Positions 43,556-53,460 of a stretch of DNA of 64,000 nt are shown here, piece by piece (positions within the stretch are counted from its first letter, which is position 1; each line of letters opens with the position of its first letter). A model generated the notes under the pieces. That model was not told where the DNA came from. It ran no database searches and saw only the letters and a program-made list of their open reading frames with translations. A program made the translations under genes and the position numbers. Source of the stretch: DAOTWA01 sp963702935 (GTDB lineage Bacteria > Chloroflexota > Anaerolineae > Anaerolineales > Anaerolineaceae); contig OY969772.1 in the NCBI GenBank assembly GCA_963702935.1, forward strand, positions 1,426,001 to 1,490,000, in the 5' to 3' direction.

Positions 43556-46001
43556 ATGCTCAAATCAAAAGGTAGTCAATCCGAAGCGGTTCCATCCCGA
43601 GACTACTCCAAAATCCCTATCGAAGAACTCGAAACCCAGCTATTAAGCTCTCCAGACGGACTCAGCTCCGCAGAGGTGAGCAAACGCCTCGAAGAGTACG
43701 GTTACAACGAGCTGCCCGAAGAAAAGGCTAACCTGCTGCTCAAATTGCTCTCCTATTTCTGGGGACCCATCCCCTGGATGATCGAGGTGGCCGCCATCCT
43801 TTCGGCCGTGGTGCAGCACTGGCCCGACCTGGGGATCATCCTGCTGCTGTTGTTGATGAACGCCGCGGTCGGTTTTTGGGAAGAATACCAGGCGGGCAAC
43901 GCCATCGCCGCCTTGAAGAAGAAGCTGGCCTTGAAGGCGCGCGTGCGCCGCGGGGGCGCCTGGACGAGCGTCGAGGCGCGCGAGCTGGTGCCGGGCGACC
44001 TGATCCGCCTGCGCCTGGGCGACATCATCCCCGCCGACGCCCGGCTGCTGGAAGGCGACCCCATCCAGGTGGACCAATCCGCCCTGACCGGCGAATCCCT
44101 GCCGGTGACGGACAAGCTGGGCGACGTGGTCTACTCTGGGGCTGTGGTCAAACAGGGAGAGGCCGACGCGCTGGTGTTCGCCACAGGCTCCAGCACTTAT
44201 TTCGGCAAGACCGCCCATCTGGTCGAGACGGCGCACACCGTCAGCCACTTCCAGCGCGCGGTGCTCAAGATCGGCAATTACCTGATCGTGCTGGCCCTGG
44301 CCCTGGTGATCCTGATCCTGGCCGTAGCGCTGTTCCGCGGCGACAACATGCTCACTACCTTGCAGTTTGCCCTGGTGCTGACCGTAGCCGCCGTGCCGGT
44401 GGCCATGCCGGCCGTGCTCTCGGTGACCATGGCAGTGGGCGCCAGGCTCATGGCGCAGAAGCAGGCCATCGTCAGCCGTCTGGTCTCCATCGAGGAGCTG
44501 GCCGGCATGACCATCCTGTGCTCGGACAAGACCGGCACCCTGACCGAAAACCAATTGACCCTGGGCGACCCCTATACCCTGGCCGGCGTCAACGTAGACG
44601 ACTTGATCCTCTACGGAGCGCTGGCATCCCGCGCCGAGGACCAGGACCCCATCGACCTGACGGTGATCGCCGCCCTGAAAGACGGCAGCCAGCAGGGCCT
44701 GTATAAAGTCACGCATTTCCAGCCCTTCGACCCGGTGAACAAGCGCACCGAGGCGACCGTGCAGGGCCAGGATGGGAACGAGTTCAAAGTCAGCAAGGGC
44801 GCTCCCCAGGTGATCCTGGCCCTTTCCGAGATCGACCCCAAGGAGAAGGCCCTGGCCGAAGACGAGGTGGACAACCTGGCCCACCGGGGTTACCGATCCC
44901 TGGGGGTGGCGCGCACCGATGCGAACGGCGTATGGCGCTTCATGGGGGTGCTGCCCCTGTATGACCCGCCCCGCCCCGATTCGAAGCAGACCATCCAGAC
45001 TGCCAATGAGATGGGCATCGAGGTCAAGATGGTCACCGGCGACCAGATCGCCATCGGCAAGGAGATTGCCCGCCAGTTGAAGCTGGGCACCAACATCGTG
45101 GACGCCAGCATGTTCGAGACCACCCGCCACCATGAGGCGGCCCAATTGGACGACGCTATCGAGCAGGCCGACGGGTTCGCGCAGGTATTCCCGGAGCACA
45201 AGTACCACATCGTGGACGTGCTGCAACGGCGCGGCCACATCGTGGGCATGACCGGGGATGGCGTGAACGACGCCCCGGCTCTGAAGAAAGCCGACGTGGG
45301 CATCGCCGTCTCCGGCGCGACGGACGCCGCCCGCGCAGCGGCCGATATGGTGCTGCTTTCGCCCGGTCTGTCGGTCATCATCGACGCGGTGAAGGAGAGC
45401 CGCAAGATCTTCCAGCGCATGAACAGCTACGCCATCTACCGCATCGCCGAAACCATCCGCGTGCTTTTGTTCATGACGCTCTCCATCCTGGTGTTCAATT
45501 TTTACCCGGTCACGGCCATCATGATCGTCCTTTTGGCGCTGATTAAACGACGGCGCTATCCTGACCATTTCGCGCGATAGAGTCCACTATTCCGACCAGC
45601 CCGAAACCTGGAACATGCCGACCGTGCTCACCATCGCTACGATATTGGGCGTCGCAGGCGTGATTGCTTCGTTTGGGTTGTTCTACCTGGGCGAGCGGGT
45701 TTTCCACCTGGATCGCCCCACCATTCAGGCCCTGATGTATCTGAAGTTATCCGTAGCCGGCCACCTGACCATCTTCGTCACCCGCACGCGGGGTCCCTTC
45801 TGGTCGATTCGCCCGGCAAAAGTCCTGCTGATCGCGGTGCTGGGCACGCAGGCGGTAGCCACCCTGCTTGCCGTCTATGGGATCTTCATGTCGCCGATCG
45901 GCTGGGGTTGGGCGTTGTTGGTATGGGGCTATGCCCTGAGCTGGTTCCTGGTGAACGACCTGATCAAGCGCGCAGCCTACCGGTTTTTGGTGAAAGGATG
46001 A
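43556..46001 (+). CDS. Plasma-membrane-type H+ P-type ATPase (P3A), frameshifted
   Basis: A ~814-residue proton pump of the P3A (TIGR01647-type) class. TGES is at 178-181, DKTGTLTENQLTLGDPYTL has Asp324, and GDGVNDAP is from 567. M4 reads VPVAMPAVLSVTMAVGARL, typical of proton pumps. An extra A in 45545-45547 shifts the frame within the M5-M6 loop: LLALINDGAILTIS would be expected where LLALIKRRRYPDHF is read. The C-terminal helices continue in the other frame (VLTIATILGVAGVIASFGLF) to 46001. GGAGGAAAG precedes ATG 43556. Confidence 0.92.
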
Positions 46002-46053
46002 AGGAGGAAGGCGGAAGGATGAGGATCCACCCTCGCCATCAGAATATTTGAAG

Positions 46054-46136
46054 TGTCATTCTGAGGAGCCGGCGTTCTTTCGGCGACGAAGAATCTCGTT
46101 GTCGGTCAGATTGCCCCTTTGCTCTTCAGAATGACA
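46054..46136. repeat. 83-bp inverted repeat, TGTCATTCTGA
   Basis: TGTCATTCTGA (46054-46064) and TCAGAATGACA (46126-46136) are perfect complements. The element includes CGACGAAGAATCTCG. It is one of several short repeats filling the 414-bp gap 46002-46415 between the H+-ATPase and the convergent Ca2+-ATPase. No gene is seen in this gap. Confidence 0.55.
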
Positions 46137-46254
46137 GGCTTGAAGCCGATAAACAAGCAGCGAGATCTAGATTTCTCCTCCAACACTCGTTCGTGGCTCC
46201 GCTATTCTTGCTCCCCGGGCTTGACCACCCAAAAGGCCGGCGCGCCCACTTTAA

Positions 46255-46345
46255 AGGATGAAGGAGGAAGGCGGAAGGATGAGGACAAAAGGATGAAGGA
46301 TGAAAGCGGAAGGATGAGGGTGAAAGGATGAAGGATGAAGAGGGG
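46255..46345. repeat. Purine-rich GGATGAAGG/AAGGCGGAAGG repeats
   Basis: About 90 bp of loosely periodic AAGGATGAAGGAGGAAGGCG-type sequence. The same word appears at 46000-46022, 54047-54075 and, in complement, at 37915-37955, 46412-46440, 58315-58350 and 63530-63672. It is almost pure purine on one strand. Confidence 0.6.
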
Positions 46346-46415
46346 GCTTAAAGCCCATCCTTCCTCAAGGGGATACGACGCGATTGCAAGGCTTCTGATC
46401 GTTCTTTTTCAGCCT

Positions 46416-49238
46416 TCATCCCTCCTCCTTCCTCCTTCCCAGGATTAGCTTGCCCACCTCCGCCGCGGCGGAGGGCACCAACAGCAGCGGCAGGATCAGC
46501 TCCCACTGCTGCCAGCCCAGCGCCTCCGTATCGAATACCACTTGCAGCGGTGGCACGTACACCACCGCCAGGATCAGCACCAGCGACGAGAGCACCGCCA
46601 GATTCATGATGCGGTTGCCGAAGATGCCGATCTTGAACAGCGGGTAATATTCCGAGCGCGCGGTGTAAGCGCGGAACAGCTCCGAGAGCGAGAGGGTCAC
46701 GAAGGCCATCGTCTCGGCAAATTCGATGTGCTCCGGGCGGGCGTAGCGCCCGATGAAAAAGGCCCCCAGGGTCACGGCGGTGATCGCCACGGTTTGCACG
46801 GCGATGCCGGTGCGCATGAAGCGGTTGATGATCGGCTCCTTGGGCGGGCGCGGGGGACGCTGCATGATGTCCGGGTCGCCCTTTTCGGTGCCCAGGGCCA
46901 GGGCGGGCGCGCCGTCCGTCACCAAGTTGAGCCACAAGAGCTGGATGGCGCTCAACGGCGAGGGCCAGCCCAGCAAGGTGGCGATGAAGATGGTGGCGAT
47001 CTCGGCCAGGTTGCAGGACAGCAGGTAGTACACGAACTTGCGGATGTTGCTGTAGATGATGCGGCCCTGCTCCACCGCCGCCACGATGCTGGCGTAATTG
47101 TCGTCGGTCAGGATCATGTCGGCGGTCTCTTTGGCCACGTCCGTGCCGGTGATGCCCATGGCCACGCCGATGTCGGCCAGCTTGATGGCCGGCGCGTCGT
47201 TGACCCCGTCGCCGGTCATGGCCACCACTTCGTCGCCGGCTTTCAACGCGTCCACGATGCGCATCTTGTGCGCCGGCGAGACGCGCGCGAACACGTCCGT
47301 CAAGTGCACCTCCCGGCGCATGGCCTCGTCGTCGAGCCGGTCGATCTCCGCGCCGGTCATCACCTTGTGGCCGGGGCGCAGCAGGCCGATCGTCTCGGCG
47401 ATGGCGCGCGCCGTGTTGGGGTAATCCCCGGTGATCATGATCGTGCGGATGCCTGCCCGGCGGGCCTTCTCCAGCGCCGGCGTCACCTCCACGCGCGCCG
47501 GGTCGATCATGCCCACCAGCCCCACGAAAACCAGCTCCTTCTCCAGCTCGGGGCTGGCGACTTCGCCGGGCATGACAGGCACCAGCCGGTAAGCCAGCCC
47601 CAGCACGCGCAGCGCGTCTTGCGTCATGCGCTCGTTGGCCTCCAGGATGACTTTGTGCTGCGCTTCGTCCAGGGGCTGCACCCGGTCGGCGGCGTCTGAG
47701 TGGTAAGCGCAGTGCTTGAGCACTACGTCCGGTGCGCCCTTCACCACGATGGCGTACCATTCGCGCTGCTTTTCGGCGTCGTACACCGGGGAGATATCTT
47801 CGTTGCGCGGCTCTTTCACCAGGTGCAGGGTGAGCATGCGCTTGCGCTCCGAGTCGAAAGGCACTTCGTCCGCACGCGGGTAAGCCTGGCCCACCGTTCC
47901 CGTTGGGGCGCCGGCTTTGGCGGCTGCCACCAGGATGGCCCCTTCGGTGGGGTCGCCCACGATGCGGTAAGTGGCCTGGCCGTCGCTGCTACCGGTGGCC
48001 TCGAGCTGGGCGTCGTTGTTGAGGATACCGGCCCACAGCACCGTCTGCAAGGCGGGGTAATCTTCCAGGGAGGCTTTCTTCCCATCCAGGAGGATTTCTC
48101 CGTTAGGAGAATAGCCGCTGCCGGTGATCTCGAAGAATTGCCCGCCGGCCCACAGGCGCGTGACGGTCATCTCGTTCTGAGTCAGCGTGCCGGTCTTGTC
48201 CGAGCAGATCACCGTGGCCGAGCCGAGCGTCTCTACCGAAGACAGGCGGCGGATCAGCGCGTGGCGGCGCACCATCTCGCGCATACCCAACGCCAGGCTG
48301 ATGGTCACGATGGCGGGCAGCCCCTCGGGCACGGCGGCGATGGCCAGGCTCACGGCGATCATGAAAACGTCCACGATAGCTTGCAGGTTGCCGCCGGTGC
48401 GCAGCACGCCCAGGATGAACACGATGGCGCAGATGCCCAGGGTGGCCCAGCCCAGCACCTTGCCCAGCTCGTTCAGGCGGCGCTGCAGGGGCGTCTGCTC
48501 CTCCCCCACGGCTTGCAGCATCTTCGCAATCAGGCCGAGCTCCGTGCGCATGCCCGTGGCGACCACCACGCCGCGCCCGCGCCCGTAGGAGACCAGCGTG
48601 CCCAGAAAAGCCGTGTTCTTGCGGTCGCCCAGGGGGATGAGGGCTTCCAGGCGGGCCGAGGCGTTCTTCTGCACCGGCAGCGACTTGCCGGTCAGGGCGG
48701 CTTCGTCCACGCGCAGGTTGACCGTCTCCAGCAGGCGAATGTCCGCCGGGACGTAATTGCCGGCTTCCAGGAAGACCAGGTCGCCGGGCACCAGCTCACT
48801 GGCGGGAATGGAAAGCCGGTGCCCATCGCGCAGCACCTGCGTTTCCGGGGCGGCCAGGCGCTTGAGGGCCGCCAGGGCCTGCTCGGCGCGGCTTTCCTGC
48901 ACCACACCCAGGGTGGCGTTGAGCAAAACGATGGCCAGGATGGCGCCGGCCTCGACGTAATCCCCCAGCAGGGCCGAGACGATGGCGGCCACAACCAGCA
49001 GGATGATCACGAAGTTGTCGAGCTGTTCCAGCACCATCTTCCAAAAGGTGGTGCGCGGCGCCTGGGCCAGCTCGTTAGGCCCATAAGTGGCCTGCCGCGC
49101 GGCGACTTCAGCGGAAGTCAGGCCGCTGGCCTGCGGCGTTTCCAGCCTTTGCAGCACTTCGTCGCTGCTAAGCGCGTGCCAGGTAACAGAAATACCCTCG
49201 CGGGAAGTTTCAACGGGTGAGGTGGAAGTGTTTTGCAT
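46416..49238 (-). CDS. P2A Ca2+-type P-type ATPase with TGKS in place of TGES
   Basis: A 940-residue SERCA/PMCA-like pump. M4 is AAVPEGLPAIVTISLALGMR, the phosphorylation site is DKTGTLTQNEMTVTRLW with Asp347, GDGVNDAP starts at 676, and M5-M6 have SCNLAEIATIF and WLNLVTDGAPALALG. All this supports Ca2+ transport. The A-domain motif, normally TGES, reads TGKS at 183-186 (Lys185). That Glu is needed for dephosphorylation in the family, so the pump may be slow or inactive unless this is a base error. ATG 49238 has GGAGA upstream. The same frame stays open upstream into glgC and should not be merged with it. Confidence 0.92.
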   Translation of the reverse strand: MQNTSTSPVETSREGISVTWHALSSDEVLQRLETPQASGLTSAEVAARQATYGPNELAQAPRTTFWKMVLEQLDNFVIILLVVAAIVSALLGDYVEAGAILAIVLLNATLGVVQESRAEQALAALKRLAAPETQVLRDGHRLSIPASELVPGDLVFLEAGNYVPADIRLLETVNLRVDEAALTGKSLPVQKNASARLEALIPLGDRKNTAFLGTLVSYGRGRGVVVATGMRTELGLIAKMLQAVGEEQTPLQRRLNELGKVLGWATLGICAIVFILGVLRTGGNLQAIVDVFMIAVSLAIAAVPEGLPAIVTISLALGMREMVRRHALIRRLSSVETLGSATVICSDKTGTLTQNEMTVTRLWAGGQFFEITGSGYSPNGEILLDGKKASLEDYPALQTVLWAGILNNDAQLEATGSSDGQATYRIVGDPTEGAILVAAAKAGAPTGTVGQAYPRADEVPFDSERKRMLTLHLVKEPRNEDISPVYDAEKQREWYAIVVKGAPDVVLKHCAYHSDAADRVQPLDEAQHKVILEANERMTQDALRVLGLAYRLVPVMPGEVASPELEKELVFVGLVGMIDPARVEVTPALEKARRAGIRTIMITGDYPNTARAIAETIGLLRPGHKVMTGAEIDRLDDEAMRREVHLTDVFARVSPAHKMRIVDALKAGDEVVAMTGDGVNDAPAIKLADIGVAMGITGTDVAKETADMILTDDNYASIVAAVEQGRIIYSNIRKFVYYLLSCNLAEIATIFIATLLGWPSPLSAIQLLWLNLVTDGAPALALGTEKGDPDIMQRPPRPPKEPIINRFMRTGIAVQTVAITAVTLGAFFIGRYARPEHIEFAETMAFVTLSLSELFRAYTARSEYYPLFKIGIFGNRIMNLAVLSSLVLILAVVYVPPLQVVFDTEALGWQQWELILPLLLVPSAAAEVGKLILGRRKEEG

Positions 49239-49279
49239 GAACTTTCTCTCCGGGGGAATCGAGAGCGTGAGGTCCTCCT

Positions 49280-50548
49280 TCAACGCTCTTCGACGCCTAG
49301 GCCGATGTAGGTGCCCGGGCGGATGATTGTGTCTTTGGGGATCACCACGATGCCATCGCGCACGACCCAATCCTCGCGTTCGAGGTCCGTGCCTTGCGGG
49401 AAGGGGCGGATGACCACTCCGGCGCCCAGGCTGGCGTTCTTGTCGATGATGGCGCCCTGGATCTCGCAGCCGGCGCCGATGCCGATCGGGATGTTCCCCG
49501 CGGCGCTCGGCTCGCGCGAGTAATAATCGGCGCCCATTAGAATGGTATCCCTTAGCTTCGCGCCGTCCCCGATCTGGCTGCGCACGCCGATGATGCAGTT
49601 CTCGATATCCGCGTGGTGCACCATGCAGCCGTCGGCCAGCAGCACGTGGTACAGGCGGCTGTCTTCCACAGTGGAGCCGGGCAGGTAGCGTGGATGGCTG
49701 TAGATGGGGTGATCCGGGTCGTACAGGTCGAAAGGCGGATCGGGGCGGGCCAGCGCCAGGTTGGTCTCGTAGAACGAGCGGATCGTGCCGATGTCTTCCC
49801 AATAGCCGCTGAAGTCGTACCCCACCACATCGTGCGTCTCGATGGCGGCGGGGATCACCTGCCCGCCAAAGTCGTCGTAATTGTTCCTCATCAGGATGTC
49901 CACCAGCGTGCTGGTCTTGAAGAGGTAGATGCCCATCGAGCTGAGATAAGGCCGTTCGGGATCGTCGCGGCTGACCAGGCGCGCCAGGGCCGCCGGGTCT
50001 TTGGGCTTCTCGGAGAACTCGACGATGTGGCCGCTGCTGTCGCGCTTCAGGATACCGAAGCGCGAGGCGTCGCTGCGCGAGCAGGGCTGCACGGCCACGG
50101 TGATGTCGGCATTCGTGTCCCAGTGGAACCTGGCCATAGGCGCGTAATCCATGCGGTAGAGGTGGTCTCCCGCCAGGATGAGCACGAAAGGCGCGCGCGT
50201 GGCCTGGATCTCGAAGAGCTGCTTGCGCACCGCGTCTGCCGTGCCCTGATACCAGTCCGCGTTCTGGGTGGTCTGTTCGGCGGCCCACACCTGCACCCAG
50301 CCCAGGTGGAAGGTGTCGAACTGGTAGGTGTTGGTGATGTGGCGGTGCAGGGAGACGGAGTTGAACTGGGTGAGGACGGCGATGCGGTAGATGCCGGAGT
50401 TGATGCAATTGCTGAGGGGAATGTCGATCAGGCGGTATTTCCCCGCGATGGGGACGGCCGGCTTGGAACGCTGCCTGGTCAAGGGATAAAGGCGACTGCC
50501 ACGCCCACCTCCCAAGATGACTCCCAGGATGTCATTCATGGACGCCAT
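49280..50548 (-). CDS. glgC: Glucose-1-phosphate adenylyltransferase (ADP-glucose pyrophosphorylase)
   Basis: A 422-residue enzyme that makes ADP-glucose for glycogen synthesis. The N-terminal catalytic domain has GVILGGGRGSRLYPLTRQRS, KPAVPIAGKYRLIDIPLSN, LILAGDHLYRMDYA and FSEKPK; the C-terminal domain is a left-handed beta-helix (GCMVHHADIENCIIGVRSQI). AAGGAGG lies 8 nt before ATG 50548. It is 41 bp upstream of the Ca2+-ATPase gene in the same direction, so the two may be co-transcribed. The other glycogen genes are not here, though a GH13 enzyme lies 6 kb away. Confidence 0.94.
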   Translation of the reverse strand: MASMNDILGVILGGGRGSRLYPLTRQRSKPAVPIAGKYRLIDIPLSNCINSGIYRIAVLTQFNSVSLHRHITNTYQFDTFHLGWVQVWAAEQTTQNADWYQGTADAVRKQLFEIQATRAPFVLILAGDHLYRMDYAPMARFHWDTNADITVAVQPCSRSDASRFGILKRDSSGHIVEFSEKPKDPAALARLVSRDDPERPYLSSMGIYLFKTSTLVDILMRNNYDDFGGQVIPAAIETHDVVGYDFSGYWEDIGTIRSFYETNLALARPDPPFDLYDPDHPIYSHPRYLPGSTVEDSRLYHVLLADGCMVHHADIENCIIGVRSQIGDGAKLRDTILMGADYYSREPSAAGNIPIGIGAGCEIQGAIIDKNASLGAGVVIRPFPQGTDLEREDWVVRDGIVVIPKDTIIRPGTYIGLGVEER

Positions 50549-50705
50549 GCTATTGCCTCCTTTTCGAAGAACCTCGATTCGAGAATCGAGAAAGGAGATC
50601 CGAGAGTAGTGGTCAGGGCTCTTTTTCTACTCTCAATTCTCTAATCCCGCTTATTTAAAAGAATGCCCCTCGCCGCCATTGGGAAGGGCCATGTTATAAT
50701 TTTGG

Positions 50706-50788
50706 TGCCGAAGGAGGGAGTCGAACCCTCACGCCTTGAGAGGCACTTGATTTTGAGTCAAGCATGTCTGCCATTCCATCACTTCGGC
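50706..50788 (-). tRNA. tRNA-Leu(CAA)
   Basis: The minus strand begins GCCGAAG and ends CTTCGGC plus discriminator A. The anticodon arm is CTTGA-CTCAAAA-TCAAG with anticodon CAA. A long variable arm (TGCCTCTCAAGGCG region) and a T arm with GTTCGACTC follow. Length is 83 nt; CCA is not encoded. Confidence 0.95.
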
Positions 50789-50844
50789 GATGAACACTAA
50801 GAGTATATCTAATAATTTACGAAGGGTCAAGGTAATCAAACCTT

Positions 50845-51918
50845 ATGCGACTCGGAATCATCGGTCTACCTCAATCTGGCAAAACCACCCTGTTCAACGC
50901 CCTCACGCGCGGCACCCAGCCCACCGGGGCCGCCGGTTCCGGACGGATCGAGGTGCACACGGCAGTGGTGGACGTGCCCGATCCGCGCGTGGAGCGCCTC
51001 TCGGCCATGTTCCAGCCCAAGAAGACCATCTTCGCCAAGGTCACTTACGCGGACATCGCCGGGCTGGAGGGCAACCGCAGCCAGTCCGGCATCTCGGGCA
51101 CTTTGCTCAACCAGCTCACCCAGATGGACGGCTTCATCCACGTGGTGCGCTGCTTCGAGGACGAGAACGTGCCCCATCCCTCCGGCAGCGTGGACGCGCG
51201 GCGCGACGTCAACAGCATGGACAGCGAGTTCATCCTCAACGACCTGATCGCCGTGGAGCGCAAGCTGGAGCGCCTCACCGAAGAGCGCAAGAAGGGCGCC
51301 GGGCGCGACAAGGCCCTGATCGAGCGCGAGACGGCCTTGTTCACCCGCTTCCAGGCGGAGCTCTCCGAGGAAAAGCTGCTGCGCGACGTGTCCATCAGCG
51401 CCGAGGAGGAGAAGCTGCTGGCCGGCTTCGGCTTCCTCAGCCGCAAGCCGGAGCTGGTGGTGCTCAATACCGGCGAGGGCCAGACCGCCCCTTCGATTGA
51501 GTATCCCCACCAGCACAGCCAGGTGGTGGCCTTGCAGGGCAAGCTGGAGATGGACATCGCCCAGCTTCCCCCGGATGAGGCGCAGCTCTTCCTGCAGGAG
51601 TACGGCATCGAAGAGCCCAGCCTGAACCGCATGATCCGCCTGTCCTACGACCTGCTGGGCCTGCAATCCTTCTTCACCGTGGGGCCGGACGAGGTGCGCG
51701 CCTGGACGGTGAAGCGCGGCGCCACCGCCCCGGAGGCCGCCGGCGAGATCCACACCGACCTGCAGAAGGGCTTCATCCGCGCGGAGGTGGTCACCTACGA
51801 CGATCTGACCACGCTGGGCGGCTACGCCGAGGCGCGCGCCAAGGGCAAGCTGCGCCTGGAGGGCAAGGAGTACGTCGTGCAGGATGGGGAAGTGTTGAAT
51901 ATTCGCTTTGCGGTTTAG
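50845..51918 (+). CDS. ychF: YchF/OLA1-type translation-associated ATPase
   Basis: A 357-residue Obg-related P-loop NTPase that prefers ATP. The Walker A is GLPQSGKTTLFNAL (about residue 7), and the switch/TGS region ends with the C-terminal domain GFIRAEVVTYDDLTTLGGYA and EYVVQDGEVLNIRF. It acts on ribosomes and in oxidative stress control. The usual NKxE specificity motif is changed to a VVLNTGE-type sequence, as in the family. A single gene with its own start 56 bp after tRNA-Leu (opposite strand). Confidence 0.93.
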   Translation: MRLGIIGLPQSGKTTLFNALTRGTQPTGAAGSGRIEVHTAVVDVPDPRVERLSAMFQPKKTIFAKVTYADIAGLEGNRSQSGISGTLLNQLTQMDGFIHVVRCFEDENVPHPSGSVDARRDVNSMDSEFILNDLIAVERKLERLTEERKKGAGRDKALIERETALFTRFQAELSEEKLLRDVSISAEEEKLLAGFGFLSRKPELVVLNTGEGQTAPSIEYPHQHSQVVALQGKLEMDIAQLPPDEAQLFLQEYGIEEPSLNRMIRLSYDLLGLQSFFTVGPDEVRAWTVKRGATAPEAAGEIHTDLQKGFIRAEVVTYDDLTTLGGYAEARAKGKLRLEGKEYVVQDGEVLNIRFAV

Positions 51919-51954
51919 GCGCGAGAGTGGAGAACAGCGAGTAGTTACTACTCT

Positions 51955-52434
51955 CTATTCTCTATTTTCGGAGTATCCTTCCCACTTCATCACCCACAGA
52001 CTTACCGAGAAGACCCGCATGACCTTCACCAGGCGCAGGATGCGCTGGAAGTAGGGAGGCGCTTCTTCCTCGGCTACCCGCCGGAAGCCGAATTTCGCGT
52101 AGAAAGGGCCGAGCGTGCTGCGGCAGGTCAGGTACAGCGGCGGGGGATTCTCGGCCATCAAGCGCTCGATGAGGGCGCGGGCCACGCCCTGCCCCCGGTA
52201 GTCCGCCACCACGGCGATGGAGGCCAGCTCGCGCGTGCCGTCGCCGTGCGGCTTGACCTGTCCGCAGCCGATCATCCGGTCGGCGCTGATCCCCTGGGAG
52301 ACGGGGGTAACCCCCTGGGAGACGGGGGTAACCGCCAGCAGGAAGCGCCGCCAGTCCAGAGCGGTGGGATTGATGCCCACTTCGTGGATCAGCGCGCGGA
52401 TGGCGGGCGCGTCTTCCTGCCGGGCGCGGCGCAT
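51955..52434 (-). CDS. GNAT N-acetyltransferase with 7-residue duplication
   Basis: A ~159-residue acetyl-CoA-dependent transferase. ATG 52434 gives the classic start MRRARQEDAPAIRALI; ATG 52482 would add 16 residues encoded by an intergenic repeat word. The acetyl-CoA loop is VVADYRGQGVARALIERLM, and GPFYAKFGFRRV follows. Between strands, VTPVSQG is present twice because 21 bp at 52291-52311 are exactly repeated at 52312-52332. Substrate unknown. Confidence 0.82.
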   Translation of the reverse strand: MRRARQEDAPAIRALIHEVGINPTALDWRRFLLAVTPVSQGVTPVSQGISADRMIGCGQVKPHGDGTRELASIAVVADYRGQGVARALIERLMAENPPPLYLTCRSTLGPFYAKFGFRRVAEEEAPPYFQRILRLVKVMRVFSVSLWVMKWEGYSENRE

Positions 52435-52541
52435 GTGGAAATTGCTGATTTTAGATTGCTGATTGGAGATGGATGTGCTCATGATAGAACGTGAAGCGAT
52501 GGCGTTTCGCCTTATTCTACGACAAAATGAAGGGTGAATCT

Positions 52542-53459
52542 ATGAAATTTCTCCACTTGATCTTGATACTATTAGCGGTCGTTTGCCTGGCGGCGTGCGG
52601 CCCTGCCGCCGCCCCGGCCACGCCCACGCCCCTGCCCACGCCCACCGCGGCGCCCTCCCCTGTGCCCACGGCCACCGCCCTGCCCGTACTGACCGTCGAG
52701 CAGCTCATGAATTTCCAGTACCACACGCCACAATACGACAAGACCGTCACGCTCAAGGACGGCAACTACACGGCCGGCTCCGGGACGGATTACTTCTCGG
52801 TAGTGATGCAGGCCAACGTGGCTTTCGGCGACCTGAACGGCGACGGCCTGCCGGACGCCGCCGTGCTGCTGGCCGAAAACGGCGGCGGATCGGGCGTGTT
52901 CGTCTCGCTGCTGGCGATGATCAACCAGGGTGGCCAGCCGCTGCAATCCGGCGCCGTGCTGATCGACGACCGCCCCAGGGTCGACTCGCTGGCCATCCAG
53001 GACGGCAAGATCGTGCTGGGCGCCCTGATCCACGGCCCGAACGACCCCATGGCCAGCCCCACCCTGGCCGTGACCGAGACCTACACCCTGGCGCAGGACG
53101 GACTGGCGCTGGTGCGCTTCACCTCGCAGACTTCCGACGGGCAGGAACGCTCCATCACCATCCAAAGCCCGGCCCCCGGCGCGCAGGTCGGCGGCACGGT
53201 GCAGGTCAAAGGGGAGATGCCTATCGCGCCCTTCGAGAACACCCTCGCCTATAGCCTGTACGATGCCGCCGGGAAAGAGCTGGCCAAAGGGCCTTTTGCC
53301 GTGCAGTCCAATGGAGCCGGCGGCCCGGCCACCTTCGACGCCGCCGTCAGCCTGCCCTCCCTGCCCTCCGGGACGGTCGTGCGCCTGGAACTGAGCGATC
53401 TCAGCGCGGCGGACGGCTCTCCCCTGGCCATCGATTCGGTGGAGCTGAAGGTGGAGTGA
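52542..53459 (+). CDS. Lipoprotein with Gmad2-like C-terminal domain
   Basis: A ~305-residue lipoprotein with lipobox LAAC (about residues 15-18), a Thr/Pro/Ala-rich spacer (PTPLPTPTAAPSP) and then FGDLNGDGLPDAAVLLAENG, an FG-GAP-like Asp-rich loop. The C-terminal part (ITIQSPAPGAQVGGTVQVKG onwards) is the immunoglobulin-like Gmad2 domain known from spore germination and cell-surface proteins. The start ATG 52542 is preferred to 52527 because AGGGTG lies 7 nt upstream. The role is probably at the cell surface; ligand unknown. Confidence 0.75.
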   Translation: MKFLHLILILLAVVCLAACGPAAAPATPTPLPTPTAAPSPVPTATALPVLTVEQLMNFQYHTPQYDKTVTLKDGNYTAGSGTDYFSVVMQANVAFGDLNGDGLPDAAVLLAENGGGSGVFVSLLAMINQGGQPLQSGAVLIDDRPRVDSLAIQDGKIVLGALIHGPNDPMASPTLAVTETYTLAQDGLALVRFTSQTSDGQERSITIQSPAPGAQVGGTVQVKGEMPIAPFENTLAYSLYDAAGKELAKGPFAVQSNGAGGPATFDAAVSLPSLPSGTVVRLELSDLSAADGSPLAIDSVELKVE

Positions 53460-53460
53460 A

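Noticed and set aside
46416..50408. A single 1330-residue minus-strand frame covering the Ca2+-ATPase and most of glgC
   Set aside because: glgC is clearly encoded in another frame (49280-50548) with all its motifs, and the ATPase has its own start and ribosome site at 49238. The upstream extension is only an open shadow frame.
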